Shown here one piece after another: positions 20,755 through 30,639 of a stretch of 64,000 nucleotides of DNA. Below the pieces are notes generated by a model, which did no database searches, had not been told where the DNA came from, and saw only the letters and a list, made by a program, of their open reading frames with translations. Position numbers and translations under genes: made by a program. Source of the DNA: Streptomyces barkulensis (GTDB taxonomy: Bacteria; Actinomycetota; Actinomycetes; Streptomycetales; Streptomycetaceae); assembly GCF_002843305.1 (NCBI RefSeq), contig NZ_PGSG01000053.1, positions 62,001 to 126,000 of the forward strand, in the 5' to 3' direction. Position 1 is the stretch's first letter; every line of letters starts with the position of its first letter.

Positions 20755-21712
20755 TCAGACGTCGCGGGTGGAGATGCGGGCGTACGCGCCGGTCAGCGCG
20801 GCGAGCGTGACGCCCGCCAGCAGCCACAGCAGCGGCCACCCGGTGTCGGCCGAACCGCCCTCGAACGGGATGCGGAACAGCGAGGACAGGCCGTTGAGCA
20901 CCGAGTACTCGCGCAGTTTCCCGCCGAACTCCCGCACGCTCTCGGTGAAGAGGAACAGCGAGACGATGAAGGGCAGCAGCACCAGCCCGATCATGGTGGT
21001 GATCGCGCCCGGGGTGCTGCGCAGCAGCGTGCCGACCGCCAGCGACAGCAGGCCCAGCAGCGCCACGTAGAGCGCGGCGCCGACCGTCGCGCCCAGCCAC
21101 TCGCCGGCGGACGCGACGGCCTGCCCGGTGGCGGCCGTCTCCTCGTTGAGCATCCGCGGGTCGATGTACTCGGGGACGGGCTTGCCCTCGATCATCGCCG
21201 TCTGGACCAGCGCGGTCAGCGTGCAGGCGGCCAGCGTCACCGTGAAGGACAGCAGGAAGAAGACCAGAGCCTTGGCGAGCAGCACCCGGCCGCGCTGCGG
21301 GCAGGCGGTGAGGGTGGTGCGGATCATCCCGGTGCTGTACTCGGAGGTGATCACCAGCACCCCGAGCGTGATCACGCACAGCTGGCCCAGCATCAGGCCG
21401 AAGAAACCCCCGGCCAGCACCGGCATCTCCAGGGTGTCCTGGCCGCCGAGGGCGAAGGCCGTGAGGAGGCCGATGCCGAGGACGAGGACGAACATCACCG
21501 CGAGCGTCCACACCGTCGAGCGCACCGAGCGGATCTTGGTCCACTCCGAGGCGACGGCGTGCCCGAGACGGGTGCGCCGGACCGGGATCGGCGAGGCGTA
21601 GCCGTGGCCGCCGGGGGGCGGGCCGGAGGGCGCCTGCGACGCGGCCCGGGGGGGCGTCCGGCTGCGCGGGGGGTACGGGGGGCACGGCCTGGCTCGGCTG
21701 GGGAGTGCTCAT
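20755..21712 (-). pseudogene. ABC-2 permease, frame broken near the start
   Basis: Multi-helix permease expected to work with the ATPase at 21709. The body is intact from about 21600 to the stop at 20755 (helices such as TLAVMFVLVLGIGLLTAFAL), but its frame has no start codon between the in-frame stop at 21709-21711 and GTG 21525, which lacks a ribosome binding site. The expected ATG at 21712, overlapping the ATPase stop, reads MSTPQPSQAVPPVPP in another frame. Removing one base from a C-run (21648-21654, 21668-21673 or 21677-21682) joins both parts. A sequencing error is the simplest explanation; otherwise the gene is truncated. Confidence 0.75.
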
Positions 21713-22839
21713 CGGGCGTCCTCGCTGTCACGCTCGGTCGGGTCGGCGGGGGCGGGTACCGGCGCGGCCGCGGGCGGCTGCGGCGGCTGCCAGGTCTGCT
21801 GCGGCGTTACCGCGTACGGGTTGGGCTGTCCGGGGGCCTGTCCCGGCACCGGCGCCGCGTACCCCGCCGGCGGGCCCGCGTACCCCGCCGGCGGCTGCGC
21901 CAGGAGCCCGGCCCGCGTGTCCTCGGTGGACCGGTAGTCCACCGCGCCCTGCGTCATGCGCATGTACGCCTCCTCCAGGGAGGCCGAGTGCGGGGAGAGT
22001 TCCCACAGCCGTACGTCCGCCCCGTGCGCCAGGTCGCTGATCCGCGGCAGCGGCAGCCCGGACACCCGCAGCGCACCGTCCGGCTCCGGCCGGACGTGGC
22101 CGCCGGCCTCGGCGAGGGCGGCGGTCAGCTTGTCGCGCTGCTCCGGTGCGCCGTCGGGGGTGCGGACCCGGGCGAACTCGGCGGAGTTGTGCGCGATGAA
22201 GTCCTTCACGGACATGTCCGCGAGCAGCTGGCCGCGGCCGATGACGATCAGATGATCGGCCGTCAGGGCCATCTCGCTCATCAGATGGCTGGAGACGAAG
22301 ACCGTGCGCCCCTCGGACGCCAGCCTCTTCATCAGGTTGCGGATCCAGAGGATGCCCTCCGGGTCCAGGCCGTTGACCGGCTCGTCGAACAGCAGCACCT
22401 GCGGGTCGCCCAGCAGCGCCGCCGCGATGCCCAGCCGCTGGCCCATGCCGAGGGAGAAGCCCTTGGAGCGCTTCTTCGCCACGTCCCGCAGGCCCACGAC
22501 GCCCAGCACCTCGTCCACGCGCCGCGCGGGGATGCCGGAGAGCTGCGCCAGGCAGAGCAGGTGGTTGTAGGCGCTGCGCCCGCCGTGCACCGCCTTGGCG
22601 TCCAGCAGGGCACCCACCTGCCGGGGCGCGTTGGGGAGCCTGCGGTACGGGTGGCCGCCGATGGTCACGTGCCCCTCGGTGGGGGCGTCCAGACCCAGGA
22701 TCATCCGCATGGTGGTGGACTTCCCCGAGCCGTTGGGCCCCAGGAAGCCGGTGACCATCCCCGGCCTCACCTGGAAGGAGAGGTTGTACACGGCCGTCTT
22801 CGCGCCGTAGCGCTTCGTCAGGCCGACTGCTTCGATCAT
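21709..22839 (-). CDS. ABC transporter ATP-binding protein
   Basis: 376-aa ATPase of the DrrA/CcmA-like class. Walker A GPNGSGKST is near residue 36; the signature is SLGMGQRLGIAAALLG, and Walker B LLFDEPVNGLDPEG follows. A regulatory C-terminal domain is extended by a long Pro/Gln/Ala-rich tail (PPAGYAGPPAGYAAPVPG), similar in flavour to the N-terminus of the permease. ATG 22839 follows GGAAG. The substrate is unknown; such pairs often export peptides, lipids or drugs. Confidence 0.9.
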   Translation of the reverse strand: MIEAVGLTKRYGAKTAVYNLSFQVRPGMVTGFLGPNGSGKSTTMRMILGLDAPTEGHVTIGGHPYRRLPNAPRQVGALLDAKAVHGGRSAYNHLLCLAQLSGIPARRVDEVLGVVGLRDVAKKRSKGFSLGMGQRLGIAAALLGDPQVLLFDEPVNGLDPEGILWIRNLMKRLASEGRTVFVSSHLMSEMALTADHLIVIGRGQLLADMSVKDFIAHNSAEFARVRTPDGAPEQRDKLTAALAEAGGHVRPEPDGALRVSGLPLPRISDLAHGADVRLWELSPHSASLEEAYMRMTQGAVDYRSTEDTRAGLLAQPPAGYAGPPAGYAAPVPGQAPGQPNPYAVTPQQTWQPPQPPAAAPVPAPADPTERDSEDAR

Positions 22840-22997
22840 GCTTCTTCCGCCCCTGCTGGCCGTCGCGGTCCGGGTGCTGGGCCCCCGTCTTGGACCAGGA
22901 GGCTACCGGGAGGGGTTCGGTTCCCGTCCGCCCGTGGGGCTCCTGCGGGACGTGCGTGGGGCGCGGCGCCCGTGAGAGGCGGTGGTGGAAGACGGCG

Positions 22998-23031
22998 GCG
23001 CCCCGCACCGCACAAGGGCGGTACGGGGCGC
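22998..23031 (-). terminator. Terminator after filP
   Basis: A 14-base arm (22998-23011) pairs with 23018-23031 with one mismatch and a 6-base loop. It lies 42 bases beyond the filP stop in the direction of filP transcription. Confidence 0.7.
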
Positions 23032-23072
23032 GGTGTCCCCCGTCTGCCGGCGCCGCCGGCCCGTGTCCGGCC

Positions 23073-24014
23073 TCAGCGCGACTGCTGGGCGGGAACGCCC
23101 AGCGACTCCTCGCCGCCGTCGGTGTTCGGCTGCCCGGTCGCGGCGACGGCCGCGCCGGTGAGCGTGGCCAGCATCTCGCGGACGTTGGTGAGCTGGGCGT
23201 TGATGCTGTCGCGGCGGTTGGTGAGAGCGGCCAGCTCGCGCTCGGACTCGCTGCGGATGCGGTCGGCCTTGGCGTTGGCGTCGGCCACGATGTCCTCGGC
23301 CTGGCGCTGGGCGGTCTCCACCGTCTGGCGGGCGCGGCGCTCGGCGTCGGTGCGCAGCTTCTCGGCCTCCAGGCGGAGCTGCTCGGCGCGGTGCTCGATC
23401 TCCGCCAGCCGCTTCTCGGCCTTGGCCTGACGGGAGGCCAGGTCGCGCTCGGACTGCTCGCGGCGCTTGGCCAGGTTGGTCTCGAAGTCGGCGGCGGCCT
23501 GCGCGGCCTTGGCCCGGGTGTCCTCGAAGAGGGCGTCGGCCTCCTCGCGCTTGGCCTGGGCGTCCTTCTGCGCGTCCGCACGCAGCGTGGCGGCCTCACC
23601 CTTGGCCTTCTCGACGATCCGGGCTCCCTCGTCCTCCGCCTTGGCCTTGCGGTCGGAGGCGTACGACTCGGCGTCGTTGCGCACCTGCTGCGCGGCGGAC
23701 TCGGCCAGCTCCCGGTGCTGCTCGGCGGCCCGGCGGGCCTCCTCGCGCAGGTCCTTGGCCTCCTCCTCGGCGAGACGGAGGATCTTCTCGACACGGGCGC
23801 CCAGTCCGGCGTACGAAGGCTCGGAGTCGTTGATCTGCGCCTGTGCGTTCTGCGTCTCGAGGTGCAGCTCCTCGATTCGCTTCTCCAGCGAGGCGATACG
23901 GGCCAGTGCGTTGTCACGGTCGGCGACGAGCTTCGCGATGCGGTCGTCCACCTGACCGCGGTCGTAGCCGCGCCGCACGAGCTCGAAGCCGAAGGGAGAG
24001 GTGTTGTCGCTCAT
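23073..24014 (-). CDS. filP: Intermediate-filament-like protein FilP
   Basis: 313-aa coiled-coil cytoskeletal protein. The N-terminus GFELVRRGYDRGQVDDRIAKL resembles the DivIVA-interacting start of the family; residues about 15-285 are an almost unbroken Ala/Glu/Arg coiled coil (for example ILRLAEEEAKDLREEARRA). The short C-terminus is PAQQSR. FilP networks stiffen the hyphal tip and interact with DivIVA and Scy. The size is close to the S. coelicolor protein. It lies 123 bases downstream of scy on the same strand. Confidence 0.95.
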   Translation of the reverse strand: MSDNTSPFGFELVRRGYDRGQVDDRIAKLVADRDNALARIASLEKRIEELHLETQNAQAQINDSEPSYAGLGARVEKILRLAEEEAKDLREEARRAAEQHRELAESAAQQVRNDAESYASDRKAKAEDEGARIVEKAKGEAATLRADAQKDAQAKREEADALFEDTRAKAAQAAADFETNLAKRREQSERDLASRQAKAEKRLAEIEHRAEQLRLEAEKLRTDAERRARQTVETAQRQAEDIVADANAKADRIRSESERELAALTNRRDSINAQLTNVREMLATLTGAAVAATGQPNTDGGEESLGVPAQQSR

Positions 24015-24137
24015 GGGGTTCCTGTCGGTCAGACGGGGTCGGACGGGAGAGTGATAGAGGGAATCCTAGGGGGGAAAACGGCGTGTCTTCGAGAAGATGC
24101 CGGTTTGATATGCAGAATGTACGCCCGTTCGAGTGGC

Positions 24138-27100
24138 TCAGTTCTTGCCCTGTTTGCCGCCGCCATGCGCCGCTCCCGCTCCCGCACCGGCCTTGACCGC
24201 TCCGTTCGATCCCCCGTCAGAACCCTTTCCCCCCTTGCCGTCCTTGTCGGACTTGCCCTTACCGGGTGACTCGAAGGACTCCAGTGCCTCCAGCACGTCC
24301 TGCACGCGCGAGATCTCGGCGTTGATGTCCTCGCGACGGCGGGTCAGCACATCCAGCTCGCGCTTGCCCTTCTCCAGGGTCCGCTTCGCCTCGGCCTCCG
24401 CCTCGGCGAGCACCTTCTCGGCCTCCCGGACGATCGCGGCCTTCTTCTGCTCGGCCTCCTTGAGCAGCCCCTCGGCCTTGCGCACCGCGGCGATACGGAC
24501 CCTGCTCGCCTCGGAGTCGGCCTCCGAGCGGGTCCGACGGGCCTTCTCCTGAGCCTCGGCCAACTGCTCCTCGGCCGCCTTCACCAGCTTGTCCACACGC
24601 TCGCCGGCGGACCGCATCGCCTCCGCGGCCTCCCGGCGCGCCCGCTCGTGCAGCTCCTCGACCTCGGCCTCGGTGCGCGAGCGCAGCTCCTCGGCCCGCT
24701 CCCGGATGGCGCTCGCGTCGCGGCGGGCCTCCTCCAGCATGGTGTCGGAGTCGCTGCGGGACTTCTCCACCAGCGAGGTGCTCTCGGTCCGCGCCCCGGC
24801 CACCAGCCGCTCGGCCTCCTTGCGGGCGGCGCCCACCATGGTGTCCGCCTGCTCCTCGGCGGACGCCGCGATGCGTACGGCCTCCTCGCGGGCCTCGGCG
24901 ACCAGCCGGTCGGCCTGCTCGGCCGCCTCGCCCAGCCGGCGCGCCGCCGCCTCACGGGCCTCGTCCCGTACGCGGTCGGCCTCGGAGCGCGTGCGCTCGG
25001 CCTCCTCGTCGGCGGTGGCCCGGACCCGGTCCGCCTCGGCGATCGCCTCCGAAACGGTGCGCTCCGCCAGTGACTTGGCGGCGTCCGTCTCCTCCTTCGC
25101 CTCCTGGCGCAGGGTGGCCGCGGCATGCTCGGCCGCGGAGCGCAGACCGGCGATCTCCTCCTCGGCCTGCTGGTGCAGTCCCGCGACCGAGTCGCGCACC
25201 TGCTGGGCCTTCTGCTCGGCGGCGGAGACCAGTTCGGCGGCCCGCCGCTCGGCCTCGGCCACCAGCCGCTCGGCCTCCGCCTGCGCCTCCTCGACCCGCT
25301 TGCGGGCCGAGGCGAGCAACTCCTCGCTCTGCTCCCGGGCCTGGGCCCGCTCCCGGTCCGCCTCCTGGCGGGCGCCGGTGAGCAGTTCCTCGGCCTCGCG
25401 GCGGCGCCTGGAGGCCTCCTCCTGGGCGGCGGTCAGCGCCTCGGCTGCCTCGGCGCCCATCCGCTCGGCGGCGGCGTCCGCCTCCGCCCGCACCCGGTCG
25501 GCGGTCTCCTGCGCCTCCGCGCGCAGCCGCTCGGCCTCGGTCGCCGCCTCGGTGCGCAGCCGCACCGCCACGGCCTCGCCCTCGGCGCGGGCCTGAGCGG
25601 CGTCGGAGACCGCCTCGGTGCGCAGCCGCTCGGACTCCTCCTCGGCCTGCTCGCGCAGGGCGCGCAGCCGCTGTGCCGACTCCGTGCGCAGCCGCTCGGT
25701 CTCGGCGCGGGTCTCCTCGCGCAGCCGCTCGGCCTCCTCGTGGGCCCCGCGCAGCTCCTCCTCGGCGGCGGTCAGCCGCTGCTCGGCCTCCTCGCGCAGC
25801 CGCTCCAGCTCCGCGTCGGCCTCGGCGCGGCGTGCGGCGACGGCCTCCTCGGCCTCCTCGCGCAGCCGCCGGCCGGCCTCCTCGGCCTCGGCGCGGGCCC
25901 GCTCGGCCTGCTGCTCGGCCGCCGTCCGCAGTTCCTCGGCCTCGGCGCGGGCCCGCTCCAGGGCCTCCTCGGCCTGGCGGCGCAGGGCGGTGGCCCGCTC
26001 GATCGCCTCGGTGCGCACCCGCTCGCCCTCGGTCACCGCGGCGCCGCGGGTCTCCTCGGCGTCCGCCTTGGCCTGGCTGAGCAGTTCCTCGGCGCGGCTG
26101 GCGGCCTCCTCGATCTGCTGGACGGCCTCGCGGCGGGCCTCACCGCGGATCCGCTCGCCCTCCTCGACCGCGTCGGCGCGCAACTGCTCGGCCTCGCCGC
26201 GCAGCCGCCGCGCGTCCTCCTGGAGCTCGACGGTCTTGGCGCGGTACTCCTCGGTGTCGTCCTTGGCCGCACCCTTGAGCTGCTCGGCCAGATCGTGCGC
26301 CTCGGCGCGCAGCCGGTCGGCCTCCGCCTCGGCCTCCGCGCGCAGCCGCTCGGCCTCCTCGGTGGCGGCCCGGGTGGTGGCCTTGGCCTCCTCGGACGCC
26401 TTGGTGAGCACCTCCTCGGCGGTGCGCGCGGCCTCGGCGAGCTGGGCGGCCGACTCCTCGGCCGACTTGGCGCGGGCGCTCTCGCGGGCCTCGGCGATCA
26501 GCCGCTCGGCCTCGGCGCGGGCGTCGGCCCGCACCTGCTCGGCCTCGGCCTCGGCGGCCTCGGCGTCCTTGGTGGCCTCGGCGACCATGCGCGCGATCTC
26601 GGCCTTGGCGGTACGCCCGCGCTGCTCGTTCTCCGACTCGGCGTCGGCCAGCCGCTTCGCGGCGGCCTCGCGTGCCTCGGCCAGGACGCGGTCGGCCTCG
26701 GCGCGGGCCTCGCGCAGCGCCGTCTCGGCCTCCTGCATCCGCTGCTCGGCCTGGCGGGCCAGCGCGGTGGCCTCGCGGCGGGCGGTCTCGGACTCGGCGG
26801 CGGTGGAGGTGCGCAGCCGCTCGGCGTGCTCGGTGGCCTCCTGCGCCTGGGTGGAGGCCGCGTTCAGCAGCCGCTCGGCGTCCGCGCGGGCCCGGCGCAG
26901 CACCTGTTCGGCCTCGGCCTTGGCGGCCTCCGCCTCCGAGTTCAGGCGCTGGCGGGACTGTTCGGTCAGCCGCTGCACCTCGGCGCGGGCCGCGGCCAGG
27001 GTCTGCTCGGCCTCGGCCCGCGCCTCGTCCGTCAGCCGGCGGGCCTGCGACTCGCTGCGGGCGCGCAGCTGCTCGGCCCAGGCGACGTTCTCGTTGACGT

Positions 27101-27521
27101 GCGACTCGACGGTCGCGCGGCGCTCGGCCAGCTCCTCGTCCAGCCGCTGGCGCCGGGCGACCGCCTCGGCGTGCAGCTCGGCCTCCATACGGGCCTGCCG
27201 CTCGGCGTGCTCCTGGAGGATCCGCTGGGTCTGGGCCCGGGCCTCGCGCAGCTCGCGCTCGGCGTCGGCGCGCAACTGCTCGGCCTGTGCCTGGGCGTTG
27301 CGCAGCAACTGCTCGGCCTGGTGCGACAGGTTGTCGTAGCCGGCCGGGCGCGCGGCGAGAGCGCGGCGCGCCTCGTGCAGCTTGGCGCGCAGCACTTCGA
27401 CCTGGTAGCCGAGGTCGTCGGCGTGGTCGACCGCCTTGTCCCGCTCGTCCTTCAGCCGCTTCATCTCGGCTTCGAGCTGAGAGAGGTGGTCGTCAGCCTC
27501 GTAGCGGTCGTAGCCCCGCAC
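24138..27521 (-). CDS. scy: Polarisome scaffold coiled-coil protein Scy
   Basis: 1127-aa coiled-coil protein that organises the tip-organising centre with DivIVA and FilP and influences branching. The N-terminus (GYDRYEADDHLSQLEAEMKR) is followed by repeated Ala/Glu/Arg blocks of the form EAERLRAEA with a long hendecad-like periodicity, ending in RRREDINAEISRVQDVLEAL and a Gly/Lys-rich tail. The DNA is repeat-rich throughout. It is about 200 residues shorter than my recollection of the S. coelicolor protein (about 1,326), which suggests internal repeat loss. GTG 27521 starts the frame; no strong ribosome binding site is seen. Confidence 0.93.
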   Translation of the reverse strand: MRGYDRYEADDHLSQLEAEMKRLKDERDKAVDHADDLGYQVEVLRAKLHEARRALAARPAGYDNLSHQAEQLLRNAQAQAEQLRADAERELREARAQTQRILQEHAERQARMEAELHAEAVARRQRLDEELAERRATVESHVNENVAWAEQLRARSESQARRLTDEARAEAEQTLAAARAEVQRLTEQSRQRLNSEAEAAKAEAEQVLRRARADAERLLNAASTQAQEATEHAERLRTSTAAESETARREATALARQAEQRMQEAETALREARAEADRVLAEAREAAAKRLADAESENEQRGRTAKAEIARMVAEATKDAEAAEAEAEQVRADARAEAERLIAEARESARAKSAEESAAQLAEAARTAEEVLTKASEEAKATTRAATEEAERLRAEAEAEADRLRAEAHDLAEQLKGAAKDDTEEYRAKTVELQEDARRLRGEAEQLRADAVEEGERIRGEARREAVQQIEEAASRAEELLSQAKADAEETRGAAVTEGERVRTEAIERATALRRQAEEALERARAEAEELRTAAEQQAERARAEAEEAGRRLREEAEEAVAARRAEADAELERLREEAEQRLTAAEEELRGAHEEAERLREETRAETERLRTESAQRLRALREQAEEESERLRTEAVSDAAQARAEGEAVAVRLRTEAATEAERLRAEAQETADRVRAEADAAAERMGAEAAEALTAAQEEASRRRREAEELLTGARQEADRERAQAREQSEELLASARKRVEEAQAEAERLVAEAERRAAELVSAAEQKAQQVRDSVAGLHQQAEEEIAGLRSAAEHAAATLRQEAKEETDAAKSLAERTVSEAIAEADRVRATADEEAERTRSEADRVRDEAREAAARRLGEAAEQADRLVAEAREEAVRIAASAEEQADTMVGAARKEAERLVAGARTESTSLVEKSRSDSDTMLEEARRDASAIRERAEELRSRTEAEVEELHERARREAAEAMRSAGERVDKLVKAAEEQLAEAQEKARRTRSEADSEASRVRIAAVRKAEGLLKEAEQKKAAIVREAEKVLAEAEAEAKRTLEKGKRELDVLTRRREDINAEISRVQDVLEALESFESPGKGKSDKDGKGGKGSDGGSNGAVKAGAGAGAAHGGGKQGKN

Positions 27522-27669
27522 TGCGCGGTCCCATCCGTCCCCTGGTCGTGGTGAAGGTGAACTGACCCTTCGGAGAAATGGTGTCAGATCATCGGCGGAA
27601 CATGGGACGGGCCCCTGCCGGCCCGCAGCCCCGGCCGAACGGCCACTCTACCGGCCGGGGGAGCGGTCG

Positions 27670-28101
27670 TCAGTGGTGTGAGGAAGCGGAGGTGACCAGT
27701 TCTGTGAGCACGCCGTGGCAGTCCTTGGGGTGGAGGAAGGTGATCCGCGACCCCATCGAACCGGTGCGCGGCTCGTCGTACAGCACCCGGACGCCCTTGT
27801 CCCGGATCGCCTCGGCCTCGCCGTCGACGTCCGCGGTGCCGAAGGCGATGTGGTGCACGCCCTCACCGTTCTTCGCCAGCCACTTGGCCACCGTGGAGTC
27901 GTCGCGGGTCGGTTCCAGGAGCTGGAGGTAGGAGGCGCCGCCGTCGTCCGTGCCGTTGATCCGCAGCATGGCCTCGCGCACCCCCTGCTCCTCGTTCACC
28001 TCGGTGTGGAACACCTCGAAGCCGTAGGTGGCACGGTAGAACTCCACCGTCTTGTCCAGGTCGAAACAGGCGATACCGATGTGGTCGATGCGCGTCAGCA
28101 T
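27670..28101 (-). CDS. mce: Methylmalonyl-CoA epimerase
   Basis: 143-aa vicinal-oxygen-chelate enzyme that interconverts (2R)- and (2S)-methylmalonyl-CoA. Metal ligands are the His in ITRIDHIGIACFDLD-type strand 1 (here LTRIDHIGIACFDLD), the His in GVHHIAFGT, and Glu in the terminal strand GVLTELV. It links propionyl-CoA carboxylation to methylmalonyl-CoA mutase and to polyketide extender supply. It is divergent from the thiolase gene with 137 bases between starts. Confidence 0.94.
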   Translation of the reverse strand: MLTRIDHIGIACFDLDKTVEFYRATYGFEVFHTEVNEEQGVREAMLRINGTDDGGASYLQLLEPTRDDSTVAKWLAKNGEGVHHIAFGTADVDGEAEAIRDKGVRVLYDEPRTGSMGSRITFLHPKDCHGVLTELVTSASSHH

Positions 28102-28238
28102 GGAAGACAGTGCACCGTCTCGGAGTGTGGTTACGCAACGTGCGCACGGTCACACCGACCGACCGGTGACCGGGGGCGGTACCGCTCAGTACATTGGCGA
28201 TAACCCTCGTTAACTCCCTGCTCCGAAGGGGCCGCACC

Positions 28239-29465
28239 GTGACCGAAAAGACGAACCCCGAGACCCGTTCGGCGTCCGCCACCACCTCCGTGATCGTCGC
28301 GGGCGCCCGTACGCCCATGGGCCGCCTGCTGGGCTCGCTGAAGACCTTCTCCGGCGCCGACCTGGGCGGCTTCGCCATCAAGGCCGCCCTGGACCGCGCG
28401 GGCATCGGCGGGGACCAGGTCGAGTACGTGATCATGGGCCAGGTGCTCCAGGCCGGCGCCGGGCAGATTCCCGCGCGCCAGGCCGCGGTCAAGGCCGGCA
28501 TCCCGATGAACGTCCCCGCGCTGACGGTCAACAAGGTCTGCCTGTCGGGCCTGGACGCCATCGCGCTGGCCGACCAGCTCATCCGCGCCGGCGAGTTCGA
28601 CGTGGTCGTCGCCGGCGGCCAGGAGTCCATGACGAACGCCCCCCACCTGCTGCCGAAGTCCCGCGAGGGCTTCAAGTACGGCGCTGTGCAGATGCTGGAC
28701 GCCATGGCCCACGACGGCCTGACCGACTCCTTCGAGAACGTCGCCATGGGCGAGTCCACCGAGAAGCACAACACCCGTCTGGGCATCGGCCGCGCCGAGC
28801 AGGACGAGATCGCCGCCCTCTCCCACCAGCGGGCCGCCGCCGCGCAGAAGAACGGCCTGTTCGACGCCGAGATCACCCCGGTGGAGATCCCGCAGCGCAA
28901 GGGCGACCCGATCCTGTTCTCCAAGGACGAGGGCATCCGGGCCGAGACCACCACCGAGTCCCTGGGCAGGCTGCGCCCGGCCTTCGCCAAGGACGGCACC
29001 ATCACCGCCGGCACCTCCTCGCAGATCTCCGACGGCGCCGCCGCCGTGGTCGTGATGAGCAAGGCCAGGGCCGAGGAGCTGGGCCTGGAGTGGATCGCCG
29101 AGATCGGCGCCCACGGCAACGTGGCCGGCCCGGACAACTCCCTGCAGTCGCAGCCGTCCAACGCCATCCGCCACGCCCTGAGGAAGGACGGCCTGGAGGC
29201 CGGCGACCTCGACCTGATCGAGATCAACGAGGCGTTCGCGGCCGTCGCGGTGCAGTCGATGAAGGACCTCGGCATCGACCACGAAAAGGTGAACGTCAAC
29301 GGTGGCGCGATCGCGCTGGGTCACCCGATCGGTATGTCCGGCGCGCGCATCGTGCTCCACCTCGCCCTGGAGCTCAAGCGCCGCGGCGGCGGTGTCGGCG
29401 CCGCCGCGCTGTGCGGTGGCGGCGGCCAGGGCGACGCCCTGATCGTGCGGGTGCCGAAGAAGTGA
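28239..29465 (+). CDS. Acetyl-CoA C-acetyltransferase (thiolase)
   Basis: 408-aa thiolase condensing two acetyl-CoA to acetoacetyl-CoA, or the reverse. Nucleophile Cys101 is in [12 protein letters not shown], His362 in [12 protein letters not shown], and Cys392 in [12 protein letters not shown]. Start GTG 28239 follows GAAGGGG; the first 15 residues are polar and likely flexible. Adjacent genes encode the epimerase (divergent) and the MeaB-type GTPase (downstream), which places it in short acyl-CoA metabolism. An imperfect dyad GATAAC/GTTAAC (28198-28213) lies just before the ribosome binding site. Confidence 0.93.
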   Translation: MTEKTNPETRSASATTSVIVAGARTPMGRLLGSLKTFSGADLGGFAIKAALDRAGIGGDQVEYVIMGQVLQAGAGQIPARQAAVKAGIPMNVPALTVNKVCLSGLDAIALADQLIRAGEFDVVVAGGQESMTNAPHLLPKSREGFKYGAVQMLDAMAHDGLTDSFENVAMGESTEKHNTRLGIGRAEQDEIAALSHQRAAAAQKNGLFDAEITPVEIPQRKGDPILFSKDEGIRAETTTESLGRLRPAFAKDGTITAGTSSQISDGAAAVVVMSKARAEELGLEWIAEIGAHGNVAGPDNSLQSQPSNAIRHALRKDGLEAGDLDLIEINEAFAAVAVQSMKDLGIDHEKVNVNGGAIALGHPIGMSGARIVLHLALELKRRGGGVGAAALCGGGGQGDALIVRVPKK

Positions 29466-29660
29466 CGGCGCGGTCGCACGGGCCCGTGACACCGCACACG
29501 ACGGATGCGGGCCCGTGTGACCGGCGGCACGGCGGCGCGCGAGCGGCGCGGGAAGAATGACGGCTGGAACAGGTGGCCGACCACAGCGGCCGACCACAGC
29601 GGCCGACCGGCGGCCGACGAGGGCCGGCGACGGCCGAGTATCGCGAGGAGCGCAGCACGT

Positions 29661-30620
29661 ATGGCGGTGGACGTCCCCGGACTGGTGGAGCAGGCACGGC
29701 AGGGCAGGCCCCGGGCCGTGGCCCGGCTGATCTCGCTGGTTGAGGGGGCGTCCCCGCAGCTCAGGGAGGTCATGGCGGCGCTGGCGCCGCTGACGGGCAA
29801 CGCGTACGTCGTCGGTCTGACCGGCTCGCCGGGGGTGGGCAAGTCCACCTCCACCTCGGCGCTGGTGACCGCGTACCGCAAGGCCGGCAGGCGGGTCGGC
29901 GTCCTCGCGGTGGACCCCTCCTCGCCCTTCTCCGGCGGCGCGCTGCTGGGCGACCGGGTGCGGATGTCCGAGCACGCCTCCGACCCCGGCGTCTACATCC
30001 GCTCCATGGCCACCCGCGGCCACCTCGGCGGCCTGGCCTGGGCCGCCCCGCAGGCCATCCGCGTCCTGGACGCGGCCGGCTGCGACGTCGTCCTGGTCGA
30101 GACGGTCGGCGTCGGCCAGTCCGAGGTCGAGATCGCCTCGCAGGCCGACACCTCCGTCGTCCTCCTGGCGCCCGGCATGGGCGACGGCATCCAGGCCGCC
30201 AAGGCCGGGATCCTGGAGATCGGCGACGTGTACGTGGTCAACAAGGCCGACCGCGACGGCGCGGACGCCACCGCCCGCGAGCTCAACCACATGCTGGGCC
30301 TCGGCGAGGCACGGAAGCCCGGCGACTGGCGCCCGCCGATCGTCAAGACCGTCGCCGCGCGCGGCGAGGGCGTCGACGAGGTCGTCGAGGCGCTGGAGAA
30401 GCACCGCGCCTGGATGGAGGAGCGCGGAGTGCTCGCCGAGCGCCGCCGGGCGCGCGCGGCCCGCGAGGTGGAGACCATCGCGGTGACCGCGCTGCGCGAG
30501 CGCATCGGCGACCTGCACGGCGACCGGCGCCTGGAGGCGCTGGCCGAGCGGATCACGGGCGGGACGCTCGACCCGTACGCGGCGGCCGACGAGCTGGTGG
30601 CGGGGCTGACGGGGGAGTGA
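29661..30620 (+). CDS. meaB: MeaB/ArgK-type GTPase, mutase chaperone
   Basis: 319-aa G3E-family GTPase. The P-loop GLTGSPGVGKST is near residue 54, followed by VGVLAVDPSSPFSGGALLGDRVRM, the switch region VETVGVGQSEVE and NKAD for guanine specificity. These proteins load and protect adenosylcobalamin in acyl-CoA mutases, here plausibly IcmA (39 kb) or a methylmalonyl-CoA mutase elsewhere. ATG 29661 follows GAGGAG at 29645-29650. A short direct repeat (ACCACAGCGGCCG) precedes it near 29580-29610. Confidence 0.93.
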   Translation: MAVDVPGLVEQARQGRPRAVARLISLVEGASPQLREVMAALAPLTGNAYVVGLTGSPGVGKSTSTSALVTAYRKAGRRVGVLAVDPSSPFSGGALLGDRVRMSEHASDPGVYIRSMATRGHLGGLAWAAPQAIRVLDAAGCDVVLVETVGVGQSEVEIASQADTSVVLLAPGMGDGIQAAKAGILEIGDVYVVNKADRDGADATARELNHMLGLGEARKPGDWRPPIVKTVAARGEGVDEVVEALEKHRAWMEERGVLAERRRARAAREVETIAVTALRERIGDLHGDRRLEALAERITGGTLDPYAAADELVAGLTGE

Positions 30621-30639
30621 GCCCCGCCGGGGGCGGCCG

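Noticed and set aside
25125..27554. Long plus-strand frames opposite scy (809 and 573 aa)
   Set aside because: They are repetitive Leu/Gly or Ser/Arg shadows of the scy coiled-coil repeat; no ribosome site or family motif.
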